From positions 1 through 64,000 of the forward strand of contig NZ_FUKR01000072.1 of NCBI RefSeq assembly GCF_900163835.1: 64,000 bases of DNA, in the 5' to 3' direction. Below the pieces are notes generated by a model that was not told the origin of the DNA, made no database searches, and was given only the letters and a program-made list of their open reading frames with translations. The DNA comes from Mycetocola reblochoni REB411 (GTDB lineage: Bacteria; Actinomycetota; Actinomycetes; Actinomycetales; Microbacteriaceae). How positions within the stretch are numbered: the first letter of the stretch is position 1; the number at the start of each line of letters is the position of its first letter. The position numbers were made by a program, and so were the translations under genes. This document shows positions 9,103 to 17,856 of this stretch, in pieces.

Positions 9103-10398
9103 ATGCCCACCACCCGCAGAACAACCCGAACCACAGCACTCACAGGAATCCTCGCCGCCTGCCTCCTCGCCGGCGCGGCGACCCCCCTCGCGGCCGCACA
9201 GCCGCGCGACACGGCCGTCGACGAGGACTGCACCGCGGCCGGAGCGCTCGACCTTGCCGTCGTGCTCGACACCACCGGCTCGATGAGCAGCGCGATCTCC
9301 GCCGCCGGCACCACCGCCGTCGATCTCGCGACAACGGTGTCCTCCTCGGGCGGGCGCGTCGCGCTCGTCGACTACCGCGACGCGGGCGACTCCTGGACCT
9401 CACGGATCCGCACCGACTTCACCGCCGACGCCGCCACCTACGCGGCGGCCGTCGGGGAGATGTGGGCAGGCGAAGGCGGCGATATCCCCGAGGCGACCCT
9501 GTTTGCCCTCAACACCGCTCTGACCGAGCTGAGCTGGGACGACGATGCCGCCCGAGCGGTGATCGTCATCACGGACGCACCCTTCCACGACCCGGATCGG
9601 GCGGACCCCTCGCTGACCTCGTCGGGCGTCGCCGCAGCGCTGGCCGGGAGCGGGACCGCCGTGCACGCGCTTCTGACTGACCGCTCAGCGGACACGAGCG
9701 GCCAGTACTCCGCGCTCGCCTCCGCGACGGGCGGCTCCGTCACGACCCTTGGCGCCGCGGGCTCGACGATCGAGGAGCTGCTGGCCTCCCTCGTCGACGA
9801 CGTGGTCTCGCGCCCCTACGTCACCTTCACGCAGCCGTCCTACGCCTTCGAGGCGGGCACGGCCGGGGAGCTCCCCACCGTCAGCGGTGACGAGTGCCTC
9901 CCACTCGAGGGAGCGAGCTGGGCGTGGGAGTTCCTCGACGGCGACCCCGAGGTCAGCGGCGTGACGACGGAGACCGCGACGGCGAACTACGCGACGCCGG
10001 GCGACTACGCGGTCCGCGTGACGATCACGACGCGCGAGGGAAAGACCGCGACGGCGACCACCACGGTCCGCGTGACCGCACCGGTGACCCCCACCCCCGA
10101 GCCGACGCAGGCGCCGGAACCGACGTCCGAGCCCACCGAGACCGCCGGGCCCGCGCCGGAACCCGCCCAGACGGCCGGGCCGACACCCGAGCCGACTCGC
10201 ACAGCGTCGGAGACCGCCGCGCCGGCCGCCACGACGCCGACCGTCGCCCCGACGGAAGCGTCCGAGGCCGACGCACCCCCGACGCCCGCTCCCGAAAATC
10301 TCGCCAGCACCGGAACCACGGGCGTCATCGGCGGCGCCTTCGCGGTCGCGCTGCTCGCGGCGGGCGCGATCCTCGTCGGACGGCGGGCGCGCCGCTGA
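9103..10398 (+). CDS. Cell-wall-anchored von Willebrand factor A domain protein
   Basis: This 431-aa exported protein has a signal peptide (1-33, ending AAAQ), a VWA domain at about 48-250 with MIDAS motif DTTGSMS (56-62), then a PKD/Ig-like domain (about 245-325). A long Pro/Thr/Glu/Ala-rich wall-spanning stalk with PEPT/EPTQ repeats follows (about 327-395). It ends with LASTG (400-404), a hydrophobic helix and RRARR. LAxTG is the signal cut by class E sortases of high-GC Gram-positives. It likely binds protein or metal ligands at the surface; the partner is unknown. No sortase gene is in the window. ATG 9103 is preceded by AAGGA; an earlier in-frame start would lie in the operator. Confidence 0.86.
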   Translation: MPTTRRTTRTTALTGILAACLLAGAATPLAAAQPRDTAVDEDCTAAGALDLAVVLDTTGSMSSAISAAGTTAVDLATTVSSSGGRVALVDYRDAGDSWTSRIRTDFTADAATYAAAVGEMWAGEGGDIPEATLFALNTALTELSWDDDAARAVIVITDAPFHDPDRADPSLTSSGVAAALAGSGTAVHALLTDRSADTSGQYSALASATGGSVTTLGAAGSTIEELLASLVDDVVSRPYVTFTQPSYAFEAGTAGELPTVSGDECLPLEGASWAWEFLDGDPEVSGVTTETATANYATPGDYAVRVTITTREGKTATATTTVRVTAPVTPTPEPTQAPEPTSEPTETAGPAPEPAQTAGPTPEPTRTASETAAPAATTPTVAPTEASEADAPPTPAPENLASTGTTGVIGGAFAVALLAAGAILVGRRARR

Positions 10399-10412
10399 CA
10401 CCGGGCGACGGC

Positions 10413-10447
10413 GGGGAGGGGCGGACGGTCAAGACCGTCCCCTCCTC
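10413..10447 (+). terminator. Terminator hairpin after the VWA gene
   Basis: GGACGGTC (10423-10430) pairs with GACCGTCC (10433-10440), and the flanking G-rich and C-rich strands extend the stem with small bulges. It sits 25 bp after the VWA stop, before the start region of the next gene. Confidence 0.55.
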
Positions 10448-10518
10448 GCGGTCGCGGCCCCTGCCCGGCTCGACCCGGCTCCCTGCGAGCGCCCCGCTTC
10501 CGTCGATACGCTGACCGG

Positions 10519-11259
10519 GTGAGCACCCGCGAATTCCACTCTCACGGCCGCGTCCTCGCCTCCCACCGATCGGGGAGGGACGACGGCCCCGCCTTCGTCC
10601 TCGTGCACGGCATCGGCATGGGCCACGGCTACTGGTCGCCGCTGGCGGACGAGCTCGGCACGCTCGGGCCCGTGCACAGCATCGACCTGCCCGGCTTCGG
10701 CGACGCCCCCGAGCCGGACGAGCCGCTCGACATGGCCGGCAGCGGCGAGCTGCTCGCCGAGTTCATCGACGTCACCGGGCTCCGCGACGTCGTCCTCATC
10801 GGCCACTCGATGGGGACGGAGGTCGCCACCGAGGCCGCCGTCGCCCGACCGGATCTGCTCGACGCCCTCGTGCTGATCGCCCCGACCGTCAACGACGCCG
10901 AGCGCAGCATCGGGATGCAGACGCTGCGCATGCTGCAGGACCTGTGGAGCCCGCACCCGATGGTGCTCTGGTACGGCCTGGTGTACTACGTCAAGGCCGG
11001 ACCGCGCTGGTACCTGAAGAAGCTGCGCACGATGATGGCGCACCGCGTCGAGGAGCGCTACCCGTTCGTGCGCACGCCCACCCTGGTGATCCGCGGGCAG
11101 CACGACCCGGTCGCACCGCGCGACTGGGTGGAGCGGGTGGCGGCGGCGATCCCCGGCGCAGTCGCCGCGGAGGTCCCCGGGCGCGGCCACGAAACGATGA
11201 TCACCGGGCACCGCGAGGTCGCCGCCCAGATCCGCGCGCTCATCAGAGCGGCCGTGTGA
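10519..11259 (+). CDS. Alpha/beta-fold hydrolase
   Basis: This 246-aa cytoplasmic hydrolase has a full triad: nucleophile Ser97 in GHSMG, Asp196 (GQHDPV) and His224 (GRGHETM), plus the oxyanion motif HGIGMG at 30-35. A lid region of about residues 125-180 is Trp/Tyr-rich and probably sets substrate choice. The start is GTG with TACGCT ending 6 nt upstream, which looks like a leaderless promoter. Its stop is one base from the start of a second hydrolase, so the two form an operon. The substrate (ester, lactone or haloalkane) cannot be told. Confidence 0.87.
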   Translation: MSTREFHSHGRVLASHRSGRDDGPAFVLVHGIGMGHGYWSPLADELGTLGPVHSIDLPGFGDAPEPDEPLDMAGSGELLAEFIDVTGLRDVVLIGHSMGTEVATEAAVARPDLLDALVLIAPTVNDAERSIGMQTLRMLQDLWSPHPMVLWYGLVYYVKAGPRWYLKKLRTMMAHRVEERYPFVRTPTLVIRGQHDPVAPRDWVERVAAAIPGAVAAEVPGRGHETMITGHREVAAQIRALIRAAV

Positions 11260-11260
11260 G

Positions 11261-11968
11261 GTGATCCGCACGGCGTGGTGGACGGTCGTCGACCTCGTGG
11301 CGACGGCGCGGCTGCACCTGCGCGCTCTGCGGCTGCCCGTCGTGCCGCCGCACTGGTCGCGCGGCGACGAACGCCTGCCGGAGGTCGTGCTCGTGCCCGG
11401 CGTGTACGAGCAGTGGTGGTTCCTCCGCGACTACGCCGAGCTGCTCAACGCGGCGGGCTACCGCGTCCGGGTGGTGCACGGCCTCGGCTACAACCTGCGC
11501 GGCATCGTCGAGACGGCGGAACTGCTCGCCGCCGCCCTGCGCCGACGGACGGTCGCCGACGCGGGGATCCTCCTCGTCGGGCACTCCAAGGGCGGGCTCA
11601 TCGGCAAGCAGCTGCTGCGCCGCCGCGATCCGGAGCTACGGCTGCACGGTGTCGTCGCCGTGGCCACGCCCTTCGGCGGTTCGCGGCTGGCCCGGCAGGC
11701 GATCGACCCGCACCTGCGCGTGTTCAGCCCGCTCGACCCGACCATCGTCGAGCTCGGCATGGACGCCAGGCTGAACGAGAGCATCGTCTCGGTGTACGGC
11801 GTCTTCGACCCCGACATCCCCGACGGCAGCACGCTGAGCGACGCGACCAACGTGCCGGTCACCTCGACCGGCCACATGTCGATCCTCCTGGACGCGGAGG
11901 CGGCGCAGGCCGTGCTGGACGCGGTCCGCTCGCTCACGCCCGTGCGGGTCCCCGGCGCCGGGGCCTGA
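11261..11968 (+). CDS. Lipase-like alpha/beta hydrolase
   Basis: This 235-aa protein has the nucleophile elbow GHSKG with Ser109, LVPGVYEQWWF near the oxyanion loop (45-54) and ATPFGGS after the nucleophile strand, as in PGAP1/LipA-like triacylglycerol lipases. His in TSTGHMSILL is the likely catalytic His. There is no signal peptide; an N-terminal hydrophobic stretch may associate with membrane. It follows the upstream hydrolase after 1 bp (TGA-G-GTG), implying translational coupling and related lipid or ester turnover. Confidence 0.82.
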   Translation: MIRTAWWTVVDLVATARLHLRALRLPVVPPHWSRGDERLPEVVLVPGVYEQWWFLRDYAELLNAAGYRVRVVHGLGYNLRGIVETAELLAAALRRRTVADAGILLVGHSKGGLIGKQLLRRRDPELRLHGVVAVATPFGGSRLARQAIDPHLRVFSPLDPTIVELGMDARLNESIVSVYGVFDPDIPDGSTLSDATNVPVTSTGHMSILLDAEAAQAVLDAVRSLTPVRVPGAGA

Positions 11969-12060
11969 CGCGGAGCTACCGCTGCGCGGGCGTCGACGCT
12001 TAGAGTGAGCTGACCGTCCCCTCCTCCCCCGCTTCACGGCCGTCGCGAAAGACCGGACCC

Positions 12061-13818
12061 ATGCCCGTCCCCCGTTTGCGCACCACCCTGTCCGTCGTCG
12101 TCGCCGCGCTCGTCGCGGTCCCGCTCACCGCCGGGCCGCCCGCCCCGTCTCCGGCGGCGGCCGCCGTCGGCATCGGCTCCGGCTCCTCCGTGCAGTCCGC
12201 GACGGTGGTCCAGGCCGCGGCGGCTGGCGTCCGCGTCGCCACCGCGAAGACGCAGCCGTTCCGCACGGCCCCCGTCCCGACGCTCAAGGGCCACGTCCGT
12301 GCGGGCGCGACGATCACGCTCACGGCCGGCACCTGGTCCCCCGCGGCGACGCTCTCCTACCGCTGGCAGCGGAACGGGAAGACGATCAGCGGCGCGACGG
12401 GCAGGAGCTACACGCTCACCGCCGCGGACATCGGCGCGAGGATCACGGCGAGCGTCACCGGCTCGGCATCGGGTCGGACGACGACGACGCGGACGAGCGC
12501 CGCGACGGTCGCGGCCGGCGCCCAGCACTTCGGCACGGCGGGGGCGCCGACGATCAGCGGGACGACGCGCTCGGGCTCGGTCCTCACGGCCAGGCCGGGG
12601 GGCTGGTCCCCCGCCCCTGGCGGCGTGGCCTACCGGTGGCTGCGCGACGGAACCGCCATCCCCAAGGCGACGGGAACGAGCTATCGCCTGACGGCGGCCG
12701 ACATCGGCCGCCGCATCACCGTCGAGACGACGGCGACGCGTCAGCACTTCCGCACCACGACGACCCGGAGCGCCGCGACCCCGGCGATCACGCCCACACG
12801 GTTCACGGCCGCGCCCGTGCCGACGGTCAGCGGGACGGCCCGGGTCGGCTCGACGCTGACGGCGAAGGCGGGCACGTGGACCCCGTCGCCGACGCTCGGG
12901 TACCAGTGGCTGCGGAACGGGGCCGCCATCCCGAAGGCGACGACGGCGAGCTACACCGCGTCGGCCGCCGACGTCTCCGCCCGGCTCAGCGTCCGCGTGA
13001 CCGCGAGCCGGAGCGGCCACGAGACGACATCGAGCACGAGCGCCGCCGGCTCGCCGGTCGCCGCGCTGACCTTCGCCTCCCCACCAACTCCGACCGTGTC
13101 TGGCAGCGCCGCCGTCAGGTCGAAGCTGACCGCGAAGGCGGGGTCCTGGCCGTCCTCCCCGAGCCTCGGGTACCAGTGGCTGCGCGGCGGCTCCGCCATC
13201 CGCGGAGCGACCTCGGCGTCCTACACCCTGACCAGGGCCGACCGCGCCGCGACGATCACCGTCCGGGTGACCGCGACGAAGCCCGGCTACACCACCGCGA
13301 GCAGGGCCTCCGCCGGGGTGGCCGTCCCCTCCGGCGTGCAGTCGCAGATGGCTTACCTGACCAAGCACTGGAACAACTACAACACCGGCACCTGGGGCAA
13401 CCTGAACAGCATCGGGGGCGACTGCGCCAACTTCGTCAGCCAGGGCCTCATCGCCCGCGGCTGGGAGATGACGCCCGAGTGGTACAGCCGCAACCGGTCG
13501 GCGACGCGCAGCTCGTCGTGGGGCTACGTCCCGGCCATGGACGCGTGGCTGGCGAAGAACGCCAAAAAGACCGGGGCCGTCAGGCTCAGCTCCTCGCAGC
13601 GGAACAAGCTCAAGGTCGGCGACATCGGCATGTTCGACTGGAACGGCAACGGCGTCCCCGACCACACCATGACCGTCTCCAAGGTCACGACCGTCAACGG
13701 CAAGCGGAAGGTCTACTTCGTCGGCCACAACGTCGACAACCGCTACCGCGACCTCGACTACGTCTCGCCCTCCTGGCCCCGGACGGCGGTGTGGTTCTGG
13801 TCGCTCCCGCCCGAGTGA
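12061..13818 (+). CDS. Secreted protein with four Ig-like repeats and a C-terminal cysteine amidase domain
   Basis: The 585-aa protein has a signal peptide (1-34). Four tandem ~90-residue Ig-like repeats span about 65-425, each with the pattern P-x-ISGTxRxGSxLTAxxGxW, YxWLRxGxAIxxAT, SYxLTxADxGxxIxVxVTA. A C-terminal domain (about 430-585) resembles Amidase_6/CHAP-like cysteine amidases: GGDCANFVSQGLIARG with Cys455 and DHTMTV with His535. It would cleave peptide or amide bonds at the cell surface or outside, possibly peptidoglycan stem peptides, with the repeats binding the wall. The next gene's GTG overlaps its stop. The four repeats are a recombination target for length variation. Confidence 0.84.
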   Translation: MPVPRLRTTLSVVVAALVAVPLTAGPPAPSPAAAAVGIGSGSSVQSATVVQAAAAGVRVATAKTQPFRTAPVPTLKGHVRAGATITLTAGTWSPAATLSYRWQRNGKTISGATGRSYTLTAADIGARITASVTGSASGRTTTTRTSAATVAAGAQHFGTAGAPTISGTTRSGSVLTARPGGWSPAPGGVAYRWLRDGTAIPKATGTSYRLTAADIGRRITVETTATRQHFRTTTTRSAATPAITPTRFTAAPVPTVSGTARVGSTLTAKAGTWTPSPTLGYQWLRNGAAIPKATTASYTASAADVSARLSVRVTASRSGHETTSSTSAAGSPVAALTFASPPTPTVSGSAAVRSKLTAKAGSWPSSPSLGYQWLRGGSAIRGATSASYTLTRADRAATITVRVTATKPGYTTASRASAGVAVPSGVQSQMAYLTKHWNNYNTGTWGNLNSIGGDCANFVSQGLIARGWEMTPEWYSRNRSATRSSSWGYVPAMDAWLAKNAKKTGAVRLSSSQRNKLKVGDIGMFDWNGNGVPDHTMTVSKVTTVNGKRKVYFVGHNVDNRYRDLDYVSPSWPRTAVWFWSLPPE

Positions 13819-14729
13819 GCGCTCGGACGGCCCCCTCCTCGCTGCTCGTCGTCCTCGCGGTCGTGAGCGTCCAGTTCGGCAACGCGGCATCGGGGTCGTT
13901 CTTCGATCTCGCGGGCCCGCTGGGCGCGGCGGCGCTCCGGCTCACGCTCGGCGCGACGATCCTCGTCGTGCTGGTCCGGCCGCGCATCGCGTCGTGGGAT
14001 CGCGGGACCTGGCTGGGCGCGATCGCGCTGGGGGCCGGCCTGGCGGGGATGAACACCTCCATCTACCTGGCCATCGATCGCATCCCGATCGGCGTCGCGG
14101 TCACGGTCGAGCTGCTCGGCCCTCTCGCGGTCGCCGCCGCGGGAATCCGGCGCACGGTCGACGGCCTCTGGGTGCTCGTCGCGCTGTGCGGCGTCGTGCT
14201 GCTCGGTGCCACCGCCGGGGGCGGAGCCTCGTCGCTCGGGCTGCTGTTCGCCTGCGGTGCGGCGGCGTTCTGGGCGCTGTACATCGTCGCGGCGTCCCGC
14301 CTCGGGCCGCGGGCGGCCGGCTTCGACGGCATCGCCGTGGCGATGGTCGTCGCGGCGGTTCTGAGCGCGCCCCTCGGCTGGCCGCAGGCCCTGCCGGCGG
14401 TGGTGGCGCGACCGTGGCTGCTGCTGGTGTTCGCGGCGATCGCCCTCGCGACCTCCGCGGTGCCGTACGCCCTCGAGTTCGCCGCGCTGCGCCGGATGAG
14501 CCCGCGAGTGTTCGGGGTCCTCTCCAGCCTGGGCCCGGCGATGGCCGCGGTGGCCGGGCTCGTCGTCCTCGGCCAGCGGCTCGACGCCGTGCAGCTGGCG
14601 GCGATCGCCCTCGTCGTCGTCGCGAGCGTCGGCGTCATGGCGACCGCGCGCCCGCGGCGGTCGGGCAGGGGCGGGGCCGACGGGGGCGGGTCGACGAGTC
14701 GAGAGCCGACGTCAGGGGGTCGGCGCTAG
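13815..14729 (+). CDS. EamA/RhtA-type permease
   Basis: This 304-aa inner membrane protein has ten hydrophobic helices arranged as two EamA halves (about 5-140 and 145-285). Typical features are NTSIYLAIDRIPIGVAVTVELLGPL and the second-half SAVPYALEFAALRRMSPRVFGVLSSLGPA, which match RhtA-like threonine/homoserine or drug/metabolite exporters. The C-terminus is a Gly/Arg/Ser-rich tail. GTG 13815 overlaps the stop of the upstream amidase gene (GTGA). Substrate not known. Confidence 0.86.
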   Translation: MSARTAPSSLLVVLAVVSVQFGNAASGSFFDLAGPLGAAALRLTLGATILVVLVRPRIASWDRGTWLGAIALGAGLAGMNTSIYLAIDRIPIGVAVTVELLGPLAVAAAGIRRTVDGLWVLVALCGVVLLGATAGGGASSLGLLFACGAAAFWALYIVAASRLGPRAAGFDGIAVAMVVAAVLSAPLGWPQALPAVVARPWLLLVFAAIALATSAVPYALEFAALRRMSPRVFGVLSSLGPAMAAVAGLVVLGQRLDAVQLAAIALVVVASVGVMATARPRRSGRGGADGGGSTSREPTSGGRR

Positions 14730-14738
14730 CCTGAAGGG

Positions 14739-15476
14739 GTGCCGCCCTCCCGCGACGACGAGCCCATGTTCTCCCGCCTTCCCCTCCTCGCTGTGGAGGA
14801 GTCGCCGGAGAACCCGATGCCCCGCGGGGCCTGGCCCGCCACCGTCGCCCCGGTCCGCGCCCTGCTCGACGACGGGCTGCCGCTCGGGGCGGCCACGGTG
14901 CTCGTGGGCGACAACGGCGCGGGCAAGTCGACGATCGTGGAGGGCATCGCCATGGCGTACGGCCTGAACGCGGAGGGCGGCTCGACCGGGGCGATGCACC
15001 GTTCGCGCGAGAGCGAGTCGCCCCTGGCCGACCACCTGCTGCTCCGCCGGGGCCCCGGCGCCTCGCGCGCGGGCTTCTTCCTCAGGGCCGAGACCATGCA
15101 CGGCTTCTACAGCTACCTGGAGGAGGCGCGAATCGGCAGTGCCCTGCACGAGCGCAGCCACGGCGAGTCCTTCCTCGACCTGGTCGTCGAGCGCTCGCGC
15201 ATCCGCGGCCTCTGGGTTTTCGACGAGCCGGAGTCGGCACTGTCCTTGCCCGGCTGCCTCGCCCTGATCGGCCTGCTGCGCGACCTCGTCGCCGGCGGCT
15301 CGCAGGTGATCATGGCGACGCACTCACCCGTGCTCGCGGCCCTTCCCGGCGCCGATCTGCTCGAGCTCGGCGAGTGGGGGACGCGGCGCAGCGACTACGA
15401 CTCGCTCGACCTGGTGCGCGGCTGGCGCGGGTTCCTCGACGATCCCCGCCGCTACCTGCGGCATCTGGACGGCTGA
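14739..15476 (+). CDS. AAA family ATPase (ABC-type, OLD/RecF-like)
   Basis: This 245-aa cytoplasmic ATPase has Walker A GDNGAGKST (about 57-65), a signature-like ERSHGESFL, Walker B LWVFDEPESALS and an H-loop MATHSPVL. It lacks membrane partners and the Q-loop context of transporters. Short stand-alone proteins of this type are often annotated as AAA family ATPase and may act in DNA repair or defence; no toxin or nuclease partner is seen next to it. The GTG start follows GAAGGG directly. Confidence 0.85.
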   Translation: MPPSRDDEPMFSRLPLLAVEESPENPMPRGAWPATVAPVRALLDDGLPLGAATVLVGDNGAGKSTIVEGIAMAYGLNAEGGSTGAMHRSRESESPLADHLLLRRGPGASRAGFFLRAETMHGFYSYLEEARIGSALHERSHGESFLDLVVERSRIRGLWVFDEPESALSLPGCLALIGLLRDLVAGGSQVIMATHSPVLAALPGADLLELGEWGTRRSDYDSLDLVRGWRGFLDDPRRYLRHLDG

Positions 15477-15546
15477 TCCCTGGGGGGGCCGACCGGTGCG
15501 GCGTTGCCGCGCCCGGCGAGAAGAACGACTTTTTTATCCATCATCG

Positions 15547-15558
15547 ATCCTATACGAT
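15547..15558. promoter_or_regulatory. Putative GntR operator upstream of pdxA-like/tct genes
   Basis: ATCCTATACGAT is palindromic except for one mismatched pair and overlaps a TATACG box 35 bp before the PdxA-family start. FadR-type GntR regulators of catabolic genes often bind ATxGTATACxAT-like sites. It differs by one base from the perfect palindrome at 43453-43464. The regulator is probably the GntR gene just after the TctCBA operon (inference). Confidence 0.55.
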
Positions 15559-15592
15559 TGCCGACAAGCGAGCCCGTACGAAGGAGTATGAG

Positions 15593-16627
15593 ATGCCCCA
15601 GAGCACCACTGCAGACCCCGCGACCGCCGTCGCACGCCCCCGCGTCGCCGTCACGCTCGGCGACCCGGCCGGAGTCGGCCCCGAGCTGGCCGTCCGCCTC
15701 CTCGCCGTCGACTCCAACCGGGCCGCCGCCGACATCATCGTCGTCGCCACCCGCGCCGAGCTGGACCGCGCGCAGGCCGAGGCCGGCGTCACCGTCCCCG
15801 TGAGCGACGACGGCGCGCCAGGGACCGTGCGCCTCGTCGACGGACTCGACGAGCCCGGCGACGACGTGCCACTGCGCGAGGTGAGCGAGGCCGCCGGCCG
15901 TGTCACGCTCAGCCGGCTCGAGCGCGCCCTCGACCTGGCGCGCGCCGGCGAGGTCGAGGCGATCGTGTTCGCCCCGCTCAACAAGACCAGCCTCCACCTG
16001 GCCGGCATGCACGAGGAGGACGAGCTGCGCTGGTTCGCCCGCGAGCTCGGCCACGACGGCGTCACGAGCGAGCTCAACATCCTCGGCCAGCTGTGGACCG
16101 CCCGCGTCACCTCGCACATCCCGCACGGCGAGGTCGCCCCGCACATCACCACCGACGCGGTCACCCGCTCGCTCGGCCTGCTGCACGAGGTGCTGCGCGA
16201 CACCGGGATCTCGCAGCCGCGCATCGGCGTCGCCGCCCTCAACCCGCACAACGGCGAGAACGGGCTGTTCGGCCGCCAGGAGATCGACGAGATCGCCCCC
16301 GCCGTCGAGGCCGCCGCCGCCCGAGGCTGGAACGTGCGCGGACCGTTCCCCGCCGACACGATCTTCCTGCGGCGCGACGAGTTCGACGGCATCCTGACGA
16401 TGTACCACGACCAGGGCCAGATCGCCATGAAGCTGCTCGGCTTCGACGGCGGCGTGACCGTCCAGGGCGGCCTCCCCGTGCTCATCGCCACCCCCGCGCA
16501 CGGCACGGCCTTCGACCTGGTCGGGACCGGCCGCGCGGCACTGACCTCCACACAGAACGCCTTCGACATCGCGGCCAGCGTCGCCGCCAGCCGGGTCGCC
16601 GCGCCCGCAGCCGGCACAGGGGCCTGA
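15593..16627 (+). CDS. PdxA-family dehydrogenase (4-phospho-threonate/4-hydroxythreonine-phosphate type)
   Basis: This 344-aa NAD-dependent oxidative decarboxylase is of the PdxA family. Motifs: N-terminal VTLGDPAGVGPEL, metal-binding His in SHIPHGEVAPHI, LNPHNGENGLFG, and YHDQGQIAMKLLGFDGGV with a further His ligand, then TPAHGTAFDLVGTG. It sits with a tripartite tricarboxylate transporter rather than vitamin B6 genes, so a catabolic role (PdxA2-like D-threonate phosphate, or TphB-like diol dehydrogenase) is likelier than pyridoxal synthesis. No DUF1537 kinase partner is present in the window. ATG 15593 has AAGGAG 6 nt upstream; an ATG at 15588 is in another frame. Confidence 0.88.
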   Translation: MPQSTTADPATAVARPRVAVTLGDPAGVGPELAVRLLAVDSNRAAADIIVVATRAELDRAQAEAGVTVPVSDDGAPGTVRLVDGLDEPGDDVPLREVSEAAGRVTLSRLERALDLARAGEVEAIVFAPLNKTSLHLAGMHEEDELRWFARELGHDGVTSELNILGQLWTARVTSHIPHGEVAPHITTDAVTRSLGLLHEVLRDTGISQPRIGVAALNPHNGENGLFGRQEIDEIAPAVEAAAARGWNVRGPFPADTIFLRRDEFDGILTMYHDQGQIAMKLLGFDGGVTVQGGLPVLIATPAHGTAFDLVGTGRAALTSTQNAFDIAASVAASRVAAPAAGTGA

Positions 16628-16878
16628 GCCGAGGGGCCGGCAGGACACCGTCGTCCGTCCGGCCCCGCACGCGGCACCTCGCCACCCCTGCGCCGTGCCG
16701 CCGGGCGCACCCGCGCGCGACCCGCGCGCCCCGATCCGGCGCCACACACCGCCACGCACGACAACGCACCACCGCAGACTCCGCACCACACACCGCGCAC
16801 GCCCGCATCCGCGGACGCGCACTGCCGCTCGCACCGGAGAACGGACTCCGGCGCGACCCCGTGAGGAAAGGAAGGACG

Positions 16879-17856
16879 ATGTTGTCCTTAAGAAAGAAGA
16901 TGGGCGTCACCGCCGCATCGCTGACGGGCCTGCTCGCCCTCAGCTCGTGCTCGGTGCTCGACGCCCAGGCCACCGTCCCAGAAGACTGGACGCCGCGCGG
17001 CGCCGTCAAGATCACCGTCGCCTTCGCGCCGGGCGGCGGCTCCGACCGCTCCGCCAGGGCGCTCGCGCAGGCACTCAACGAGGAGGACCTCGGCTTCAAC
17101 GCCAACGTCGAGAACAAGGACGGCGGCTCCGGGGCCGTCGGCTGGTCGTCGTTCCTCGGCGAGGAGGGCAACGGCAACTCGCTCCTGGTCGCCGAGGGTG
17201 CCATCAACATCCTGCCGATCCTCTACGACGTCGAATTCGAGTACACCGACTTCACCCCCATCGCCCTGTTCGCCGAGGACTCCCGCGTCGTCGTCGCCCC
17301 GGCCGACTCGCCGTTCGAGGACTGCAACGACCTCATCGACGCCGCGAGGACCGACCGCGTGCTCGCCGGGGTCAGCGGGCTCACCGGCGCCGACGCGATC
17401 GTGCGCACCGCGCTGGAGCAGGCGGGCGGCGTCGAGTTCGACGCCGTGCCGTTCTCCTCCTCCGGCGAGGTCGTCACGGCGCTGCTGTCCGGCAACGTCG
17501 ACTACGCCCCCGTCGCCGCCTCCGTCGCCGCGCCCCAGATCGAGGCAGGCGAGTTCACTGCCCTGTGCAGCATGACCGCTGAGCGCTACGACGACCCGGT
17601 GCTCGCCGACGTGGAGACCGCCAGGGAGCAGGGCATCGACGCGACCGTGTCGCTCTGGCGCGGCTTCTTCGCGGCGGGCGGCATCGACGAGGTGCAGCGC
17701 CAGTACTGGATCGACGCCGCCAAGCGCGCCATCGACAGCGGCAGCTTCGACCAGTACATCGAGCAGGACATGCTCGTTCCCACGGAGCTCTACGGCGACG
17801 ACTTCGCCGACTACCTCGCCGAGTACCAGAAGGAGATGGAGGCGATCTTCTCATGA
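16879..17856 (+). CDS. tctC: Tripartite tricarboxylate transporter substrate-binding protein TctC
   Basis: This 325-aa lipoprotein (lipobox LSSC) has the Bug/TctC fold. Signature parts are ITVAFAPGGGSDRSARALAQAL near the N-terminus and GVSGLTGADAIVRTALEQAGG with VPFSSSGEVVTALLSGNVDYA. It binds a carboxylate outside the membrane and hands it to TctAB. Its stop overlaps tctB by 4 bp. The ~250-bp gap before it, after the PdxA-family gene, holds no gene and is Cys/His-codon-rich in all frames by composition only. RBS AGGAAAGGAAGG precedes the ATG. Confidence 0.92.
   Translation: MLSLRKKMGVTAASLTGLLALSSCSVLDAQATVPEDWTPRGAVKITVAFAPGGGSDRSARALAQALNEEDLGFNANVENKDGGSGAVGWSSFLGEEGNGNSLLVAEGAINILPILYDVEFEYTDFTPIALFAEDSRVVVAPADSPFEDCNDLIDAARTDRVLAGVSGLTGADAIVRTALEQAGGVEFDAVPFSSSGEVVTALLSGNVDYAPVAASVAAPQIEAGEFTALCSMTAERYDDPVLADVETAREQGIDATVSLWRGFFAAGGIDEVQRQYWIDAAKRAIDSGSFDQYIEQDMLVPTELYGDDFADYLAEYQKEMEAIFS

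Noticed and set aside
14739-15476. AAA ATPase as part of a phage-defence pair (OLD/nuclease type)
   Set aside because: The neighbours are an exporter and a PdxA-family operon; no nuclease, toxin or reverse transcriptase gene is adjacent.
15529-15536. T6 run as a terminator of the AAA ATPase gene
   Set aside because: The GCGGC-GTT-GCCGC hairpin before it is short and 20 nt away, so the stem and T-run do not join. The T-run more likely belongs to the promoter region of the next gene.
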